A DNA stretch of 64,000 nucleotides from DATATB01 sp036268995 (GTDB lineage: Bacteria > Planctomycetota > Planctomycetia > Pirellulales > PNKZ01). The position numbers were made by a program, and so were the translations under genes. The stretch lies in the NCBI GenBank assembly GCA_036268995.1, contig DATATB010000163.1, positions 5,120 to 69,119 on the forward strand, in the 5' to 3' direction. The notes beneath the pieces were generated by a model. The model saw nothing but the letters and a program-made list of their open reading frames with translations. It did not search any database and was not told where the DNA came from. This document shows, piece after piece, positions 1-8,370 of this stretch (the first letter of the stretch is position 1; the number at the start of each line of letters is the position of its first letter).

Positions 1-1
1 C

Positions 2-100
2 CACATGCCCGTCGTTAGCGAAGGCCGCGTGGTCGGCGTGATCAGCATCCGCGACGTGCTCGACTACATCACGGCCAACCTGCTGGCGACAAGCGAGTGA
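2..100 (+). CDS. C-terminal end of a CBS-domain protein (partial)
   Basis: Only the last 32 residues and a TGA stop are inside the window; the gene begins upstream. The visible residues have the form M-P-V-V-x-E-G-R-V-V-G-V-I-S-I-R-D-V-L, which is the typical second half of a CBS motif (strand-turn-strand followed by a helix). Known family role: CBS pairs bind adenosyl nucleotides and regulate an attached domain, or stand alone as small regulatory proteins. Because the stop falls soon after the CBS helix, the domain is C-terminal in this protein. What lies upstream cannot be seen, so the full function is open. Confidence 0.7.
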   Translation, partial: HMPVVSEGRVVGVISIRDVLDYITANLLATSE

Positions 101-104
101 CGGA

Positions 105-223
105 AATGATGAAGTAGGAATGCGGAATGATGAATGACGAAGAGGTGCCAAGGACGCCCCGCGACGAGCCGCTTCTGAGTCTTCGTTCCCCCATTCATCC
201 TTCCGGGTTCCTACTTCAGCATT
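105..223. repeat. Imperfect inverted repeat between the CBS and M29 genes
   Basis: The left arm (about 105-142) and the right arm (about 181-223) are near reverse complements; both contain the words gatgaagtagga and gatgaatg in opposite orientation. The same low-complexity gaatgatgaatg wording recurs after the M29 gene (about 1358-1380) and before the HlyD gene (about 20590-20612). This suggests a dispersed intergenic repeat family rather than a gene-specific element. No coding content is seen here. Confidence 0.5.
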
Positions 224-231
224 GAATTCCC

Positions 232-1347
232 ATGTCCGATCCACGCCTGCTGCGATTGGCCGAAATTCTGATCGATCATAGCTGCCAGTTAACTACCGGC
301 GAAAAGGTGTTGATCGAGGCCTATGACTTGCCCGATCCGACGCTCGTCTGCCGGCTGGTGGAATTGGCCGCCGCACGCGGGGCGCATCCGCTGGTGACGC
401 TAAAGAGCAACACCGTGCTGCGCGCCTTGTATCGCCATGGCAACGCGACGAACCTGGCCTTGGCGGGCGAACTGGAGCGCACGCGGATGCAGCAGATGGA
501 TGCCTACATCGGCATCCGCGGCGCGGCCAATAGCAGCCAGTTTGCCGATGTGCCGCCGGCCAAGATGGACTTGTACCAGCAGCACTGGTGGCACCCGGTG
601 CACACCCAAGTGCGCGTGCCGCATACCCGCTGGGTCGTGCTCCGCTATCCCACGGACGCCATGGCCCAGGCGGCCGACATGAGCAGCGAAGGCTTTGCGG
701 ATTTTTACTTCGACGTCTGCACGGCCGACTACGCGCGCATGGCCAAGGACCAGGAGCCGCTGGTGCGGCGGATGGCAGCGGCCGATCGGGTGCGAATCGT
801 GGCTCCCGGCACCAAGCTGGAGTTCTCGATCAAGGGCATGGACGTACGCCCCTGTCACGGGCAACGCAATATTCCCGACGGCGAGGTGTTTACCGCTCCG
901 ATCCGCAACAGCTTAAACGGCGTGATCCGCTACAACGCCCCCTCGCGCTACCAGGGCACGGTGTTTCAAGGCATCGAGCTGGAATTTCGCGAGGGCAAGA
1001 TCGTGCGTGCCGCCAGTTCCAATCAGACCGAAGCGCTGAATCGCATTCTCGACGCCGACGAGGGTGCCCGCTATATCGGCGAATGGTCGATCGGCTGCAA
1101 CAACAAGATCCGTCGCCCGATGCTCGACACGCTGTTCGACGAGAAGATCGGCGGCTCGATGCACCTCACGCCGGGCAACGCCTACGACGACTGCGACAAC
1201 GGCAATCGCAGCCGCATCCACTGGGACCTGGTGCTGATCCAGACGCCCGAGTACGGCGGCGGCGAGATCTGGTTCGACAGTGAGCTGATCCGTCGCGACG
1301 GCCGCTTCCTCCCCGCCGACCTGCACCCACTGAACCAGGGGCTGTGA
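232..1347 (+). CDS. M29-family aminopeptidase (thermophilic metalloprotease type)
   Basis: The 371-residue protein matches the usual length and layout of M29 aminopeptidases (AmpS/AmpT/PepS), cytoplasmic dimeric enzymes that remove N-terminal residues from peptides with a two-metal centre. Metal-ligand candidates appear in the family order: E218 in D-G-E-V-F-T-A-P, E284 in I-G-E-W-S-I-G, H311 in G-S-M-H-L-T-P-G-N-A-Y, and H330 and D332 in R-I-H-W-D. The N-terminal part (residues 1-200) is the conserved region with K-V-L-I-E-A and Y-I-G-I-R. The ATG at 232 gives a normal N terminus. The gene stands alone between two intergenic inverted repeats. Family assignment is firm; substrate preference is not readable. 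Confidence 0.9.
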   Translation: MSDPRLLRLAEILIDHSCQLTTGEKVLIEAYDLPDPTLVCRLVELAAARGAHPLVTLKSNTVLRALYRHGNATNLALAGELERTRMQQMDAYIGIRGAANSSQFADVPPAKMDLYQQHWWHPVHTQVRVPHTRWVVLRYPTDAMAQAADMSSEGFADFYFDVCTADYARMAKDQEPLVRRMAAADRVRIVAPGTKLEFSIKGMDVRPCHGQRNIPDGEVFTAPIRNSLNGVIRYNAPSRYQGTVFQGIELEFREGKIVRAASSNQTEALNRILDADEGARYIGEWSIGCNNKIRRPMLDTLFDEKIGGSMHLTPGNAYDDCDNGNRSRIHWDLVLIQTPEYGGGEIWFDSELIRRDGRFLPADLHPLNQGL

Positions 1348-1401
1348 GAAAATTCGGAAGGATGAATGCTGAATGATGACTAGCGCTGACGAAGAGGGAA
1401 T

Positions 1402-1479
1402 TGACCACGGATTTCACTGATAACACGGATGAAAACGAAGGATTTTTAATATCCGTGTCATCCGTGAAATCCGTGGTCA
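1402..1479. repeat. Long inverted repeat of the accacggatttcac type
   Basis: Two 29-base arms, 1402-1430 and 1451-1479, are reverse complements with 27 of 29 positions matching; the 20-base spacer is A/T rich. It lies between the M29 gene (+) and the end of the OPT gene (-), so it may act as a bidirectional terminator or be a mobile palindromic repeat. Each arm itself holds a repeated acggat word. Confidence 0.75.
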
Positions 1480-1511
1480 CTCTCTCTTTTTTCAGCCGCC
1501 TGTCATGCGCC

Positions 1512-3605
1512 TTAGAAGAGTGCGCTCACGAAGTGGTGCAGCTCCGTGTAGAGGCCAGGCGCTTCTTGCCAGAGAAGGATGGCGACGGCCATCAGCGATT
1601 CGCCGGCAATCAGCCCGGATGAGACGGGCACGACGTATTTTTCGGCCATCGCGGGGCTGACTTTGGATAGCACCCAGGCGACGAGGGCCCCCAGGAACAT
1701 CGAGATCGAATTGAATGCCGGGATGACACCGGCAATGCCCAGGCCCGTGACCGACGGGATCCATTTGCGCGCGCCTGGCGGACTGAACTCCTCGGCCAGC
1801 GTCAGCAGGATGCCGATCACGGCGCCGATGGCCATGGCAATCATGGCCGACTGATTCAGCGTTTTCTTCTCTTTTGCGGCTGGCTTGGCTGGTTCTGCCG
1901 ATAATTGCGGCGTCTGCGCTTTCGACGGGATCGAGGGCGCGGAAGCGGGAGCCGGTTTACTGCCCGGTACGTTGGCGTCGGGCTGCCGCTGGTCGCCGCC
2001 GAAAGTTTGGGCAATCATTTCCGCCACGCCCTGCCAGACTTTGGCGGCCGGCGCCGGCAATTCTTCCGTGCCCAGCTTCGAGGGTTGCGCGACAATCAAG
2101 TACACCGGCACGCAGACCAGCGTTCCGGCCAGCACGCCGAACAATTGCGAGATCGTCTGTTTGCGCGGATTGCCGCCCAGCAAGTAGCCGCTTTTGAGAT
2201 CCGTGAGCAGATCGGCCGAATGGGCGGACGCACCGGCCGTGATCGACGCGGTCATCAGGTTGGTGGTGATGCTCGTGGGGGCGATAAATCCGTACATCAA
2301 TTGCGTGATCTTGCCCATCGCACCGACAGGCGTGACATCGGTTTCACCCGTGGCCCGGGCAGCGACGATCGAGAGTACAAACGTCACCAGCACGGCAAGA
2401 ATGCCCATCCACCAGGTGATGCCGAAACAGAAGTGGCCCAGCAGCACGCACGCAGTGCCGGAGACGAGCGTACCGACCACGAACCACGAGCCGGGGACTT
2501 CGACGTGGGCCAGCGCGTCGTCGCCGCGGGGCTTCGAGCCGAACATGGCTCCCAGTCCGCTGAAGGCCCGCAGCACGGTCCGCCAGCGAAAGGCGAAGGC
2601 CAGCAGGCCGGACGTGACCATCATGGCCGTAGCCGGCCAAAGCGTCCAACCGACGATACTGCGATAACCCGGCTCGACGATTTCACGGCTAATCAAGATC
2701 GGCGCCAGGACGCCGTAATAGATGGCGGCGCCGATGAGCAGCGAGACGCCGACGCGAATGCCCATGATGGCCCCGGCGGCGATCATGATCAGCGAACCTT
2801 CGAAGCCGATGGTCAAGTTTTTGAGCAGCTTGTGCCCCAGACCACCGGGGAAGAGTGGGAACTCTCCGGGAAATGCCAGGTTCGCCAGGAACTTGCCGCC
2901 TCGCGCGGCTTGAGCGGCGCCGGTGATATTTCCCGCCCACAGGCAGACACTGGCCCACGCGTCACGCCAAAAAGCCAGAACCGCGCCCCCCACGGCTGCC
3001 CACATCAGCGAACGGGCTTTGTCCATCGCCTCGTCGCCGGCCGTGTGCATCGATTTGAGCGTCTCGGCCGTGGCGATGCCGCTGGGAAATGGCAGCTTGT
3101 CGATGTTAATGAGCTGCCGCTTGAGCGGAATGGCCATGAACACGCCCAACACCGACACGGCCCCCAGCCAACTCATGATTTCCCACCACAGCAACTGCCG
3201 GCCGGTGGCCATGTACAGGGCCGGCAAGGCCGACACCAGGCCGGCCGACGACATGTAAGCCGCCGCACTGGCGGCGCTGCTCATGGTGTAGTTTTCGAGC
3301 ACGGTGAACGGGTCGTTGCGATAGCGCGGCACGATGGCTTCCAAGGCCTTGAAGACGGCATAGGCCACGATGCAGGCCGTGATGGTGACGCCCAGGCCCC
3401 AGCCGGTTTTCAGCCCCACGTACAGGTTCGAGATGCTCATCACCCCGCCGATCAGCATGCCGGTGACGATCGAGCGGACCGACAGTTGCCGGACGTGGTC
3501 CCCCTGGTAGACGTTCTCGAGCCACTCGCGCGCGGCGGCTTCCTCGGAATCGGCGGCGGGGACCAGGACTTCGGGTTCGGCGGGTTCAAGGGGTTCGACG
3601 GTCAT
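1512..3605 (-). CDS. OPT-superfamily oligopeptide/metal-chelate transporter
   Basis: A 697-residue polytopic membrane protein of the OPT superfamily, whose members import small peptides, peptide derivatives or metal-siderophore chelates driven by protons. Visible hallmarks are the N-terminal segment with S-N-L-Y-V-G-L-K-T-G-W-G, a following N-Y-T-M-S-S-A-A-S-A motif, and the central stretch with T-P-V-G-A-M-G-K-I-T-Q. A Pro/Ala/Ser/Lys-rich, probably cytoplasmic or loop insertion of about 50-60 residues lies around residues 505-570. I chose the ATG at 3605 (M-T-V-E-P-L-E-P); the reading frame stays open to 3728, but the extra 41 residues look non-coding. It is divergent from the ECF sigma gene across a 203-base gap. 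Substrate unknown. Confidence 0.88.
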   Translation of the reverse strand: MTVEPLEPAEPEVLVPAADSEEAAAREWLENVYQGDHVRQLSVRSIVTGMLIGGVMSISNLYVGLKTGWGLGVTITACIVAYAVFKALEAIVPRYRNDPFTVLENYTMSSAASAAAYMSSAGLVSALPALYMATGRQLLWWEIMSWLGAVSVLGVFMAIPLKRQLINIDKLPFPSGIATAETLKSMHTAGDEAMDKARSLMWAAVGGAVLAFWRDAWASVCLWAGNITGAAQAARGGKFLANLAFPGEFPLFPGGLGHKLLKNLTIGFEGSLIMIAAGAIMGIRVGVSLLIGAAIYYGVLAPILISREIVEPGYRSIVGWTLWPATAMMVTSGLLAFAFRWRTVLRAFSGLGAMFGSKPRGDDALAHVEVPGSWFVVGTLVSGTACVLLGHFCFGITWWMGILAVLVTFVLSIVAARATGETDVTPVGAMGKITQLMYGFIAPTSITTNLMTASITAGASAHSADLLTDLKSGYLLGGNPRKQTISQLFGVLAGTLVCVPVYLIVAQPSKLGTEELPAPAAKVWQGVAEMIAQTFGGDQRQPDANVPGSKPAPASAPSIPSKAQTPQLSAEPAKPAAKEKKTLNQSAMIAMAIGAVIGILLTLAEEFSPPGARKWIPSVTGLGIAGVIPAFNSISMFLGALVAWVLSKVSPAMAEKYVVPVSSGLIAGESLMAVAILLWQEAPGLYTELHHFVSALF

Positions 3606-3808
3606 CGTGCAATCCGAATGGTGACGAATCGATTTTTTAGTCCGGCCGCTGGGCCGCATGCCCCGGCCGGCCGGATCCCTCCTATCAGAACAAACCGTCG
3701 ACAAAACGGCCAGACCGGATGCCGCCACCGGCCGGTGTTTGACAGTCGCCGGCTATCGGCCGATCATGGCGGGAACTTTCTGCCTGCCGATCGCGTCCAA
3801 GGTCTGTC

Positions 3809-4402
3809 GTGAACGACGAACAGCTTATCGACGAGGCGCTGGCCGGCAACTCTGCCGCCTTTGGACGCCTGGTGCTCAAGTACCAGGACCGGCTGTACCA
3901 TGCCATGACCCAGATCCTTGGCTCGGCCGCCGATGCCGAGGACGTGGTGCAGGAGAGCTTTGTCCAGGCCTTCCTCAAGCTGGAGACGTTTCGCCGCTCG
4001 GCCTTGTTTTATACCTGGCTGTACCGCATCGCGGCCAACGCCGCCTGCACGCTGGCCCGGCGCCGCAGGCCAGCCCGCAGCGTCGAGCAAATGCGCGAGG
4101 CGGCGGTCGAGCCGGCCGACCGGGGCGAGTCGCCCTCCGGACGGCTCGAGCGGGCCGAACGTGCGGCACAATTGGAAGCGGCACTGGCCCGGCTGCCGCA
4201 AGAGTATCGCGAAGCGCTCGTGCTGCGCGAGATCGAGGGTTTCGATTATGGCACGATCGCCGGGCTGCTCGATCTGCCCATCGGCACGGTCCGCAGCCGG
4301 CTGTTTCGGGCCCGCATGCAACTCCGCGAGCATTTGAAAGAACTCGATCCGTCCGAACCCCCCAAGGGATTGGCGGCGCCAACCTCACCGACCAATCCAT
4401 GA
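3809..4402 (+). CDS. RNA polymerase ECF-family sigma factor
   Basis: A 197-residue sigma-70 family protein with only regions 2 and 4. Region 2 spans about residues 20-85, with D-A-E-D-V-V-Q-E-S-F and F-Y-T-W-L-Y-R-I-A-A-N. Region 4 spans about 115-175, with L-P-Q-E-Y-R-E-A-L-V-L-R-E and a helix-turn-helix ending in G-T-V-R-S-R-L-F-R-A-R. It directs core polymerase to a dedicated regulon when released from its anti-sigma factor. The start is GTG at 3809, preceded by a weak aaggt Shine-Dalgarno at 3799-3803. Its stop codon overlaps the start of the next gene (4399-4402, ATGA), the classic sigma/anti-sigma translational coupling. The regulon cannot be read here. Confidence 0.93.
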   Translation: MNDEQLIDEALAGNSAAFGRLVLKYQDRLYHAMTQILGSAADAEDVVQESFVQAFLKLETFRRSALFYTWLYRIAANAACTLARRRRPARSVEQMREAAVEPADRGESPSGRLERAERAAQLEAALARLPQEYREALVLREIEGFDYGTIAGLLDLPIGTVRSRLFRARMQLREHLKELDPSEPPKGLAAPTSPTNP

Positions 4403-5595
4403 CCGATCACCAGACCCCACTTTCCGACGACGAACTGCTGAGCGCCTATCTCGACGGCGAGTTGGCCGGCGACGATCTGGCCCGGGCCGAGCGCCTGCTG
4501 GCCGAGCAGCCGGGCAGCCGGCAACTGTTGGACGATCTGCGGACGATCCGCGACGGGCTGCGGGCACTACCCGGCGGCCAGCTCGGCGAGGACTTTCCCC
4601 AGCGGGTGTTGCGCAAGGCCGAACGCCAGTTACTGACGGAATCGCAAGTGTCCGCCGCGATTCCGGCCGCTCATTCGCCAGCCCGATGGCGCAACAAGCG
4701 GCCCTGGATTTATGCGGCGGCTTCGCTGGCGGCGGGGCTGCTAATCGCGGTCGTGAGTTGGCCGCAACGGTCGATGAAAGCGCCGGCCTCGGCAGCCGAC
4801 CATCCTGCCGCGGACAAGTTCGCCCACCACGCCCCGGCATCCTCCTCGCCGGCAAGTATGTATCCAGCAGCCGCGGCGAAACCAACGATCGTGCCGGCTC
4901 CGCCTGAGAATCAAACCGGCCTGCAAGCCGCGTTGGCCCAGTGGGGTTTCAACTCGCAAGACGCCAATGAGATCGTCGACCAATTAAGCGCGAGCCAAAA
5001 GCACGAGCAACCGGCATCGGAAACCCCGCCGCTGATCGTGTGGTCGCTTGCCGTGAGTCCCGACGCGCTGGAGCACGAGGGGCTGGAGCGCGTGCTGGTA
5101 CGCAACGAGCTTCGGGTGGTTGAACAACTGCCGCTACGAGGCGAAACGACTCTCGCAGTCGATGCGGCCAGCGCCACACGACCGGCGGTCAAGCTATCGG
5201 TAGCCGGTGCGTCGGCAATTCATCCGCCAGTGATGGCTGTGCTGGCCACCGGCAGCCCCCAACAACTGGACGCCACACTGGCCGATCTCCGCTCGCGCTC
5301 GGACACTTTTCAGCAGGTCACGAACTTGGGCCGCCAGAGCCTGCCGGCGGGCGGTCGTACCGCAAAGCGAAAGTCGAGCCTCGCCTTGCAGCCTGGTCAA
5401 GCGAGCGGGGGTCAGGGCCAGGCCAAAAATCAGACGCCAACGGAAGCCAAAAACGCCCCGCGCTCACGTTCCCTGGGCGAAGTCCAAGGCCCCGCCGAGA
5501 TGGTCTTGTTCATTCTGCGGCGTGCCGAGCCGACCAGTCCCGCGACCACCAGCGAATCGGGCAAGGCAGCCAAGCCGGCAGCGGACAAAGATTGA
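4399..5595 (+). CDS. Membrane-anchored anti-sigma factor partner
   Basis: A 398-residue protein whose ATG overlaps the sigma stop by four bases. The N-terminal cytoplasmic part (residues 1-55) has D-D-E-L-L-S-A-Y-L-D-G-E-L and E-R-L-L-A-E-Q-P, typical of the sigma-binding anti-sigma domain; the HxxxCxxC zinc motif is absent. One transmembrane segment follows at about residues 98-115 (W-I-Y-A-A-A-S-L-A-A-G-L-L-I-A-V). The remaining roughly 280 residues would face the periplasm: an Ala/Pro-rich linker, then a region of alternating strands and a Gln/Lys-rich tail that I do not recognise. Inference: a signal seen outside triggers release of the sigma factor. Confidence 0.82.
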   Translation: MTDHQTPLSDDELLSAYLDGELAGDDLARAERLLAEQPGSRQLLDDLRTIRDGLRALPGGQLGEDFPQRVLRKAERQLLTESQVSAAIPAAHSPARWRNKRPWIYAAASLAAGLLIAVVSWPQRSMKAPASAADHPAADKFAHHAPASSSPASMYPAAAAKPTIVPAPPENQTGLQAALAQWGFNSQDANEIVDQLSASQKHEQPASETPPLIVWSLAVSPDALEHEGLERVLVRNELRVVEQLPLRGETTLAVDAASATRPAVKLSVAGASAIHPPVMAVLATGSPQQLDATLADLRSRSDTFQQVTNLGRQSLPAGGRTAKRKSSLALQPGQASGGQGQAKNQTPTEAKNAPRSRSLGEVQGPAEMVLFILRRAEPTSPATTSESGKAAKPAADKD

Positions 5596-5601
5596 TCCTG
5601 T

Positions 5602-5625
5602 CGGAAATCTCACGATTTCCGCTAC
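5602..5625. repeat. Short hairpin repeat, copy 1
   Basis: A perfect 8-base stem with a TCAC loop (stem 5602-5609 and 5614-5621), followed by CTAC. Two further copies lie at 24104-24127 and 24155-24178. They have the same flank and the same loop (or its reverse complement) but different, mutually compensating stem bases. It sits between the stops of the convergent anti-sigma and PilZ genes, where it may also weaken read-through. Confidence 0.7.
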
Positions 5626-5658
5626 GAGGTGGCGAGCCGAGCGCCAGGCACGACGTGG

Positions 5659-6114
5659 TCACATACCGGGCCGGTAGCAGACCACGTCTTTCAATTCGGG
5701 CCATTCGTCGACGTTGACGACCTCGTCCATGACGAGCCCCAGCTTGTAGCAGCCCAGCGCCAGTGGGTCGCGATACAGCACACGGGCGCGGACGAAGCTT
5801 AACTCGCTCTTGCCCGGAAAGCCGACAAACAGGTCGTCACCGGCGAGCGACCGGTTCACGATCAGCGAAATGCCCATGGACGAAATATTTTTCGTCATGG
5901 TTGCAAAGGCGGCATCCGGCACCGGTCGGCCATCGGCGCAAGGCACGACGGCCACGACGATGGCGGTATCGATCCGTTCGTCGCGCCGGCGTTCGGCCTG
6001 ATTTTCTGCCTGGAGGACACTCAGCAGCAGCCGTTCGACCTGGCTGAATTTCGAATTTTTCTTCGGTTTTTCTTGCGTGGTCATGTCGGGCATGGTCATA
6101 GCAGAGCGGGGCAC
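5659..6114 (-). CDS. PilZ-domain protein (probable c-di-GMP receptor)
   Basis: A protein of up to 151 residues. The c-di-GMP binding signature is present: R-R-D-E-R at residues 43-47 (RRxxR) followed by N-I-S-S-M-G at residues 76-81 ([D/N]xSxxG), on a beta-barrel of about 100 residues. A Lys-rich, probably helical N terminus (residues 11-40) precedes it. The frame opens with GTG at 6114; ATG codons at 6099, 6093 and 6084 are alternative starts, and no strong ribosome site decides between them. It is convergent with the anti-sigma gene. Family role: binds cyclic di-GMP to control motility, matrix or surface functions; the partner is unknown. Confidence 0.82.
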   Translation of the reverse strand: MPRSAMTMPDMTTQEKPKKNSKFSQVERLLLSVLQAENQAERRRDERIDTAIVVAVVPCADGRPVPDAAFATMTKNISSMGISLIVNRSLAGDDLFVGFPGKSELSFVRARVLYRDPLALGCYKLGLVMDEVVNVDEWPELKDVVCYRPGM

Positions 6115-6285
6115 GCGGGACGCTGGCCGGCGACGCGCCGGAGACAGTGGGACCCACCTAAAAGGTAGCCCTCGATTTTCGCTCTCACAAACCCGGATTC
6201 GCCGATACCCCCCGTTTTTCTGCCTGCCGCCGCTACAACCGGCTCCTATGATTCAACTAGGAGAGGGAGCGCGTGCGCGGCTTGA

Positions 6286-7476
6286 ATGATTTGGCCGCTT
6301 CGAAAAAAGACGCGCTCGTTGACAGCGATGACGCGATCGCCCATCCAAGTTTTGCTGGTTGAAGACAACCCTATCGATTGTCGGCTCATCCGCGGACTGC
6401 TCGACGAGCATCCCAGCCAGACCTTCTCAGTCCGCTGTGCCGACCGTTTGCAGACTGCCGGCGAGCAGTTGCGCAGTTCGCCTGCCGACGTCGTGCTGCT
6501 GGACCTCACGCTGCCCGACGCCACCGGCTTGGAAACGTTCGATCTCGTGCATCGGCAGCATGGGCATTTGCCGATCGTGATTCTGACGGGCGTCGAGGAC
6601 GAGATCCTGGCGGCCACGGCCATCGAGCGCGGCGCCCAAGACTATCTGCTCAAAGGCCAGGTGGATCGCAACTCGCTGGCGCGAGCCTTGCGCTACGCAA
6701 TCGAGCGCAAGCGGGGCGCCGAGGCGATTCACCGTCTCAACGAGGAATTGGAGCAGCGGGTGTTGGAACGCACGCGCGAGCTGACGGCCAGCAATCGCGA
6801 GCTCGAGGCCTTTTGTCGATCCGTGGCCCACGACCTGCGCGCTCCGTTGCGGGCCATCGACGGCTTCAGCCGGGCGCTGGAACCTCACGGACAACAATTG
6901 GACGAGCAAGGCCGCAGCTATTTGCGCCGCGTGCGCGAGGCCACCCGGCGCATGTCCCTGATGATTGACGCCATGCTCAAAATGTCGAGCGTGGCGCGCT
7001 GCCCGATGCGCCGCCAGCGGATCGACTTGTCGGCCCTGGCTCACAAAGTCATCGCCGAACTCGAATCGCCAGGCCAGGCGCCGCCGGTCGAATGGATCGT
7101 GGTCGACGGATTGCATACCTGCGGCGATGTCCAACTGCTGTGGATGGTGCTGGAAAACCTGTTGGACAATGCCTGCAAATTCTCGCGCCACGAACGCTAT
7201 CCGCGCGTCGAGCTGGGCAGCAGCGGGCCGGGTGAATTCTTCGTTCGCGACAACGGCGTCGGCTTCGACATGGCCTTTGCCGACAAGCTGTTCACCCCGT
7301 TCGAACGTTTGCACGGCGAAAAGTTCGAGGGCATCGGCATCGGGCTGGCCACCACCGAACGGATCGTCTCACGGCATGGGGGGCGGATTTGGGCCGAAAG
7401 CATGCCCGGCCAGGGCGCCGTGTTTCACTTTACCCTTCCCGATAAAAGCGGCGACTCCACCTCGCCGCGAGGCTGA
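6286..7476 (+). CDS. Receiver-histidine kinase (REC-HisKA-HATPase)
   Basis: A soluble 396-residue protein. An N-terminal receiver (about residues 18-140) has the acidic pocket V-E-D-N-P and phospho-acceptor D73 in L-L-D-L-T-L-P-D. A coiled-coil (about 143-175) leads to a HisKA domain with H182 in S-V-A-H-D-L-R-A-P-L. A HATPase domain follows, with N box L-L-D-N-A-C-K-F, D-N-G-V-G-F and a G-I-G-I-G-L motif. The HisKA/HATPase pair resembles that of phytochrome-type kinases, but no sensor domain precedes it, so input probably comes through phosphorylation of the receiver. ATG at 6328 is an alternative start, 14 residues shorter. The next gene, five bases downstream, encodes its likely Rcp1-like partner. 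Confidence 0.9.
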   Translation: MIWPLRKKTRSLTAMTRSPIQVLLVEDNPIDCRLIRGLLDEHPSQTFSVRCADRLQTAGEQLRSSPADVVLLDLTLPDATGLETFDLVHRQHGHLPIVILTGVEDEILAATAIERGAQDYLLKGQVDRNSLARALRYAIERKRGAEAIHRLNEELEQRVLERTRELTASNRELEAFCRSVAHDLRAPLRAIDGFSRALEPHGQQLDEQGRSYLRRVREATRRMSLMIDAMLKMSSVARCPMRRQRIDLSALAHKVIAELESPGQAPPVEWIVVDGLHTCGDVQLLWMVLENLLDNACKFSRHERYPRVELGSSGPGEFFVRDNGVGFDMAFADKLFTPFERLHGEKFEGIGIGLATTERIVSRHGGRIWAESMPGQGAVFHFTLPDKSGDSTSPRG

Positions 7477-7481
7477 ACATC

Positions 7482-7964
7482 ATGACCACGAGCGCCCCCG
7501 TAATCCTGCTGGCCGAAGACGATCCGAACGACGAGGACTTGATCCGCCTGGCGCTGGGCGAGAGCGGCTTGCACTACTGCCTGGACGTCGTGCGCGACGG
7601 CGTCGAAGTGATCGATTACCTGTTTGCCACCGGCGTCCACGGCGGCCGCAATCGGTCTCGACTGCCGCGCCTGCTGCTGTTGGACCTCAAAATGCCTCGC
7701 ATGAACGGGCTGCAGGTCCTGCAAATGCTGCGGCGCGTTCGCGTGGGCGACGGCATCCACCTGCCGCCGGTCGTGGCCTTGACCTCATCCAGCGAAGACC
7801 ACGACATCAACGAAGCCTATCGCTGGGGGGCGCATAGCTACATCTGCAAGCCGGTGGCCTTCGAGCAGTTCAGCCGCTGCGTACAGCAAGTCGCCCGTTA
7901 TTGGCTTGAACTCAACCAGCCGCCTCAAGGCCACGGCCGCGCCGAAGTCATGGCGCTGGCCTGA
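7482..7964 (+). CDS. Rcp1-like single-domain response regulator
   Basis: A 160-residue stand-alone receiver with acidic pocket E-D-D (residues 12-14), phospho-acceptor D68 in L-L-D-L-K-M-P-R-M-N-G, conserved T/S at 101-103 and K123 in C-K-P-V. The longer loop before the acceptor (G-V-H-G-G-R-N-R) and the ending Y-W-L-E-L-N are typical of the Rcp1 class, which pairs with phytochrome-like histidine kinases. It has no output domain, so it probably acts by protein-protein contact or as a phosphorelay step. It begins five bases after the kinase gene, indicating one transcript. Confidence 0.92.
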   Translation: MTTSAPVILLAEDDPNDEDLIRLALGESGLHYCLDVVRDGVEVIDYLFATGVHGGRNRSRLPRLLLLDLKMPRMNGLQVLQMLRRVRVGDGIHLPPVVALTSSSEDHDINEAYRWGAHSYICKPVAFEQFSRCVQQVARYWLELNQPPQGHGRAEVMALA

Positions 7965-8065
7965 CTGCGGAATCGGTTCGCGCTCACGTTTTAAGGCACA
8001 TGAATGTGCCGGCTATTTTGGCGTGCGCGCAGCGGCGCTCGATGTCGGCCGCCGTTTCTTGCTGT

Positions 8066-8082
8066 TTGGCACGCAGGCTGCT
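8066..8082 (+). promoter_or_regulatory. Candidate sigma-54 (-24/-12) promoter
   Basis: TTGGCACG followed by CTGCT, with the invariant GG (8068-8069) and GC (8080-8081) exactly 12 bases apart, matching the sigma-54 consensus at about 15 of 17 positions. Transcription would begin near 8093, about 50 bases before the DUF1328 start at 8143. No enhancer-binding site was identified, so this is a sequence match only. Confidence 0.4.
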
Positions 8083-8142
8083 TGTCTGACCTCCCCGTTG
8101 GCCCGACACGGAAACACCTAAGACACTCGGGGAGACATAGCC

Positions 8143-8313
8143 ATGTTGTACTGGTCGCTGTTGTTTTTGATTGTGGCAATCGTGGCGGCAATTTTTGGCT
8201 TCGGCGGCCTGGCTGCCGGCGCCGCGAACATTGCGCAGGTGCTGTTCGTGATTTTCCTGGTGCTGTTCGTGATCAGCCTGTTGACGGGCTGGACACGGCG
8301 GCCGCTGCCTTAG
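8143..8313 (+). CDS. DUF1328 (YtjA-like) small membrane protein
   Basis: A 56-residue protein, almost entirely two hydrophobic helices (about residues 4-24 and 31-49) separated by a Gly/Ala turn, F-G-F-G-G-L-A-A-G-A-A. This is the characteristic pattern of the DUF1328/UPF0391 family, small inner-membrane proteins of unknown function often induced under stress. A GGGGAGA ribosome-binding site lies at 8129-8135, about 7 bases before the ATG. A good sigma-54-like promoter precedes it. It is followed 57 bases later by another tiny membrane protein and then a terminator, so the two may form a short stress transcript. Confidence 0.85.
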   Translation: MLYWSLLFLIVAIVAAIFGFGGLAAGAANIAQVLFVIFLVLFVISLLTGWTRRPLP

Positions 8314-8370
8314 GTTGAACACTGGCAGGCGGTCTGGACTGGGAGAATTCAACTACACTGGGGTGCGACA

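Noticed and set aside
3772..3807. A GGAACTT element resembling a sigma-E type -35 box before the ECF sigma gene
   Set aside because: No -10 element of the expected type lies at 15-17 bases, so an autoregulated promoter cannot be supported.
1905..3812. A 635-codon open frame on the plus strand opposite the OPT transporter gene
   Set aside because: It is antisense to a clear family member, rich in His/Arg/Gly with no domain pattern, and reflects high GC with few stop codons in that frame.
6243..6263. CTCCTA...TAGGAG palindrome before the receiver-kinase gene as an operator
   Set aside because: The arms are only six bases, it overlaps a purine-rich stretch that may simply be a ribosome-binding area, and no second copy was found.
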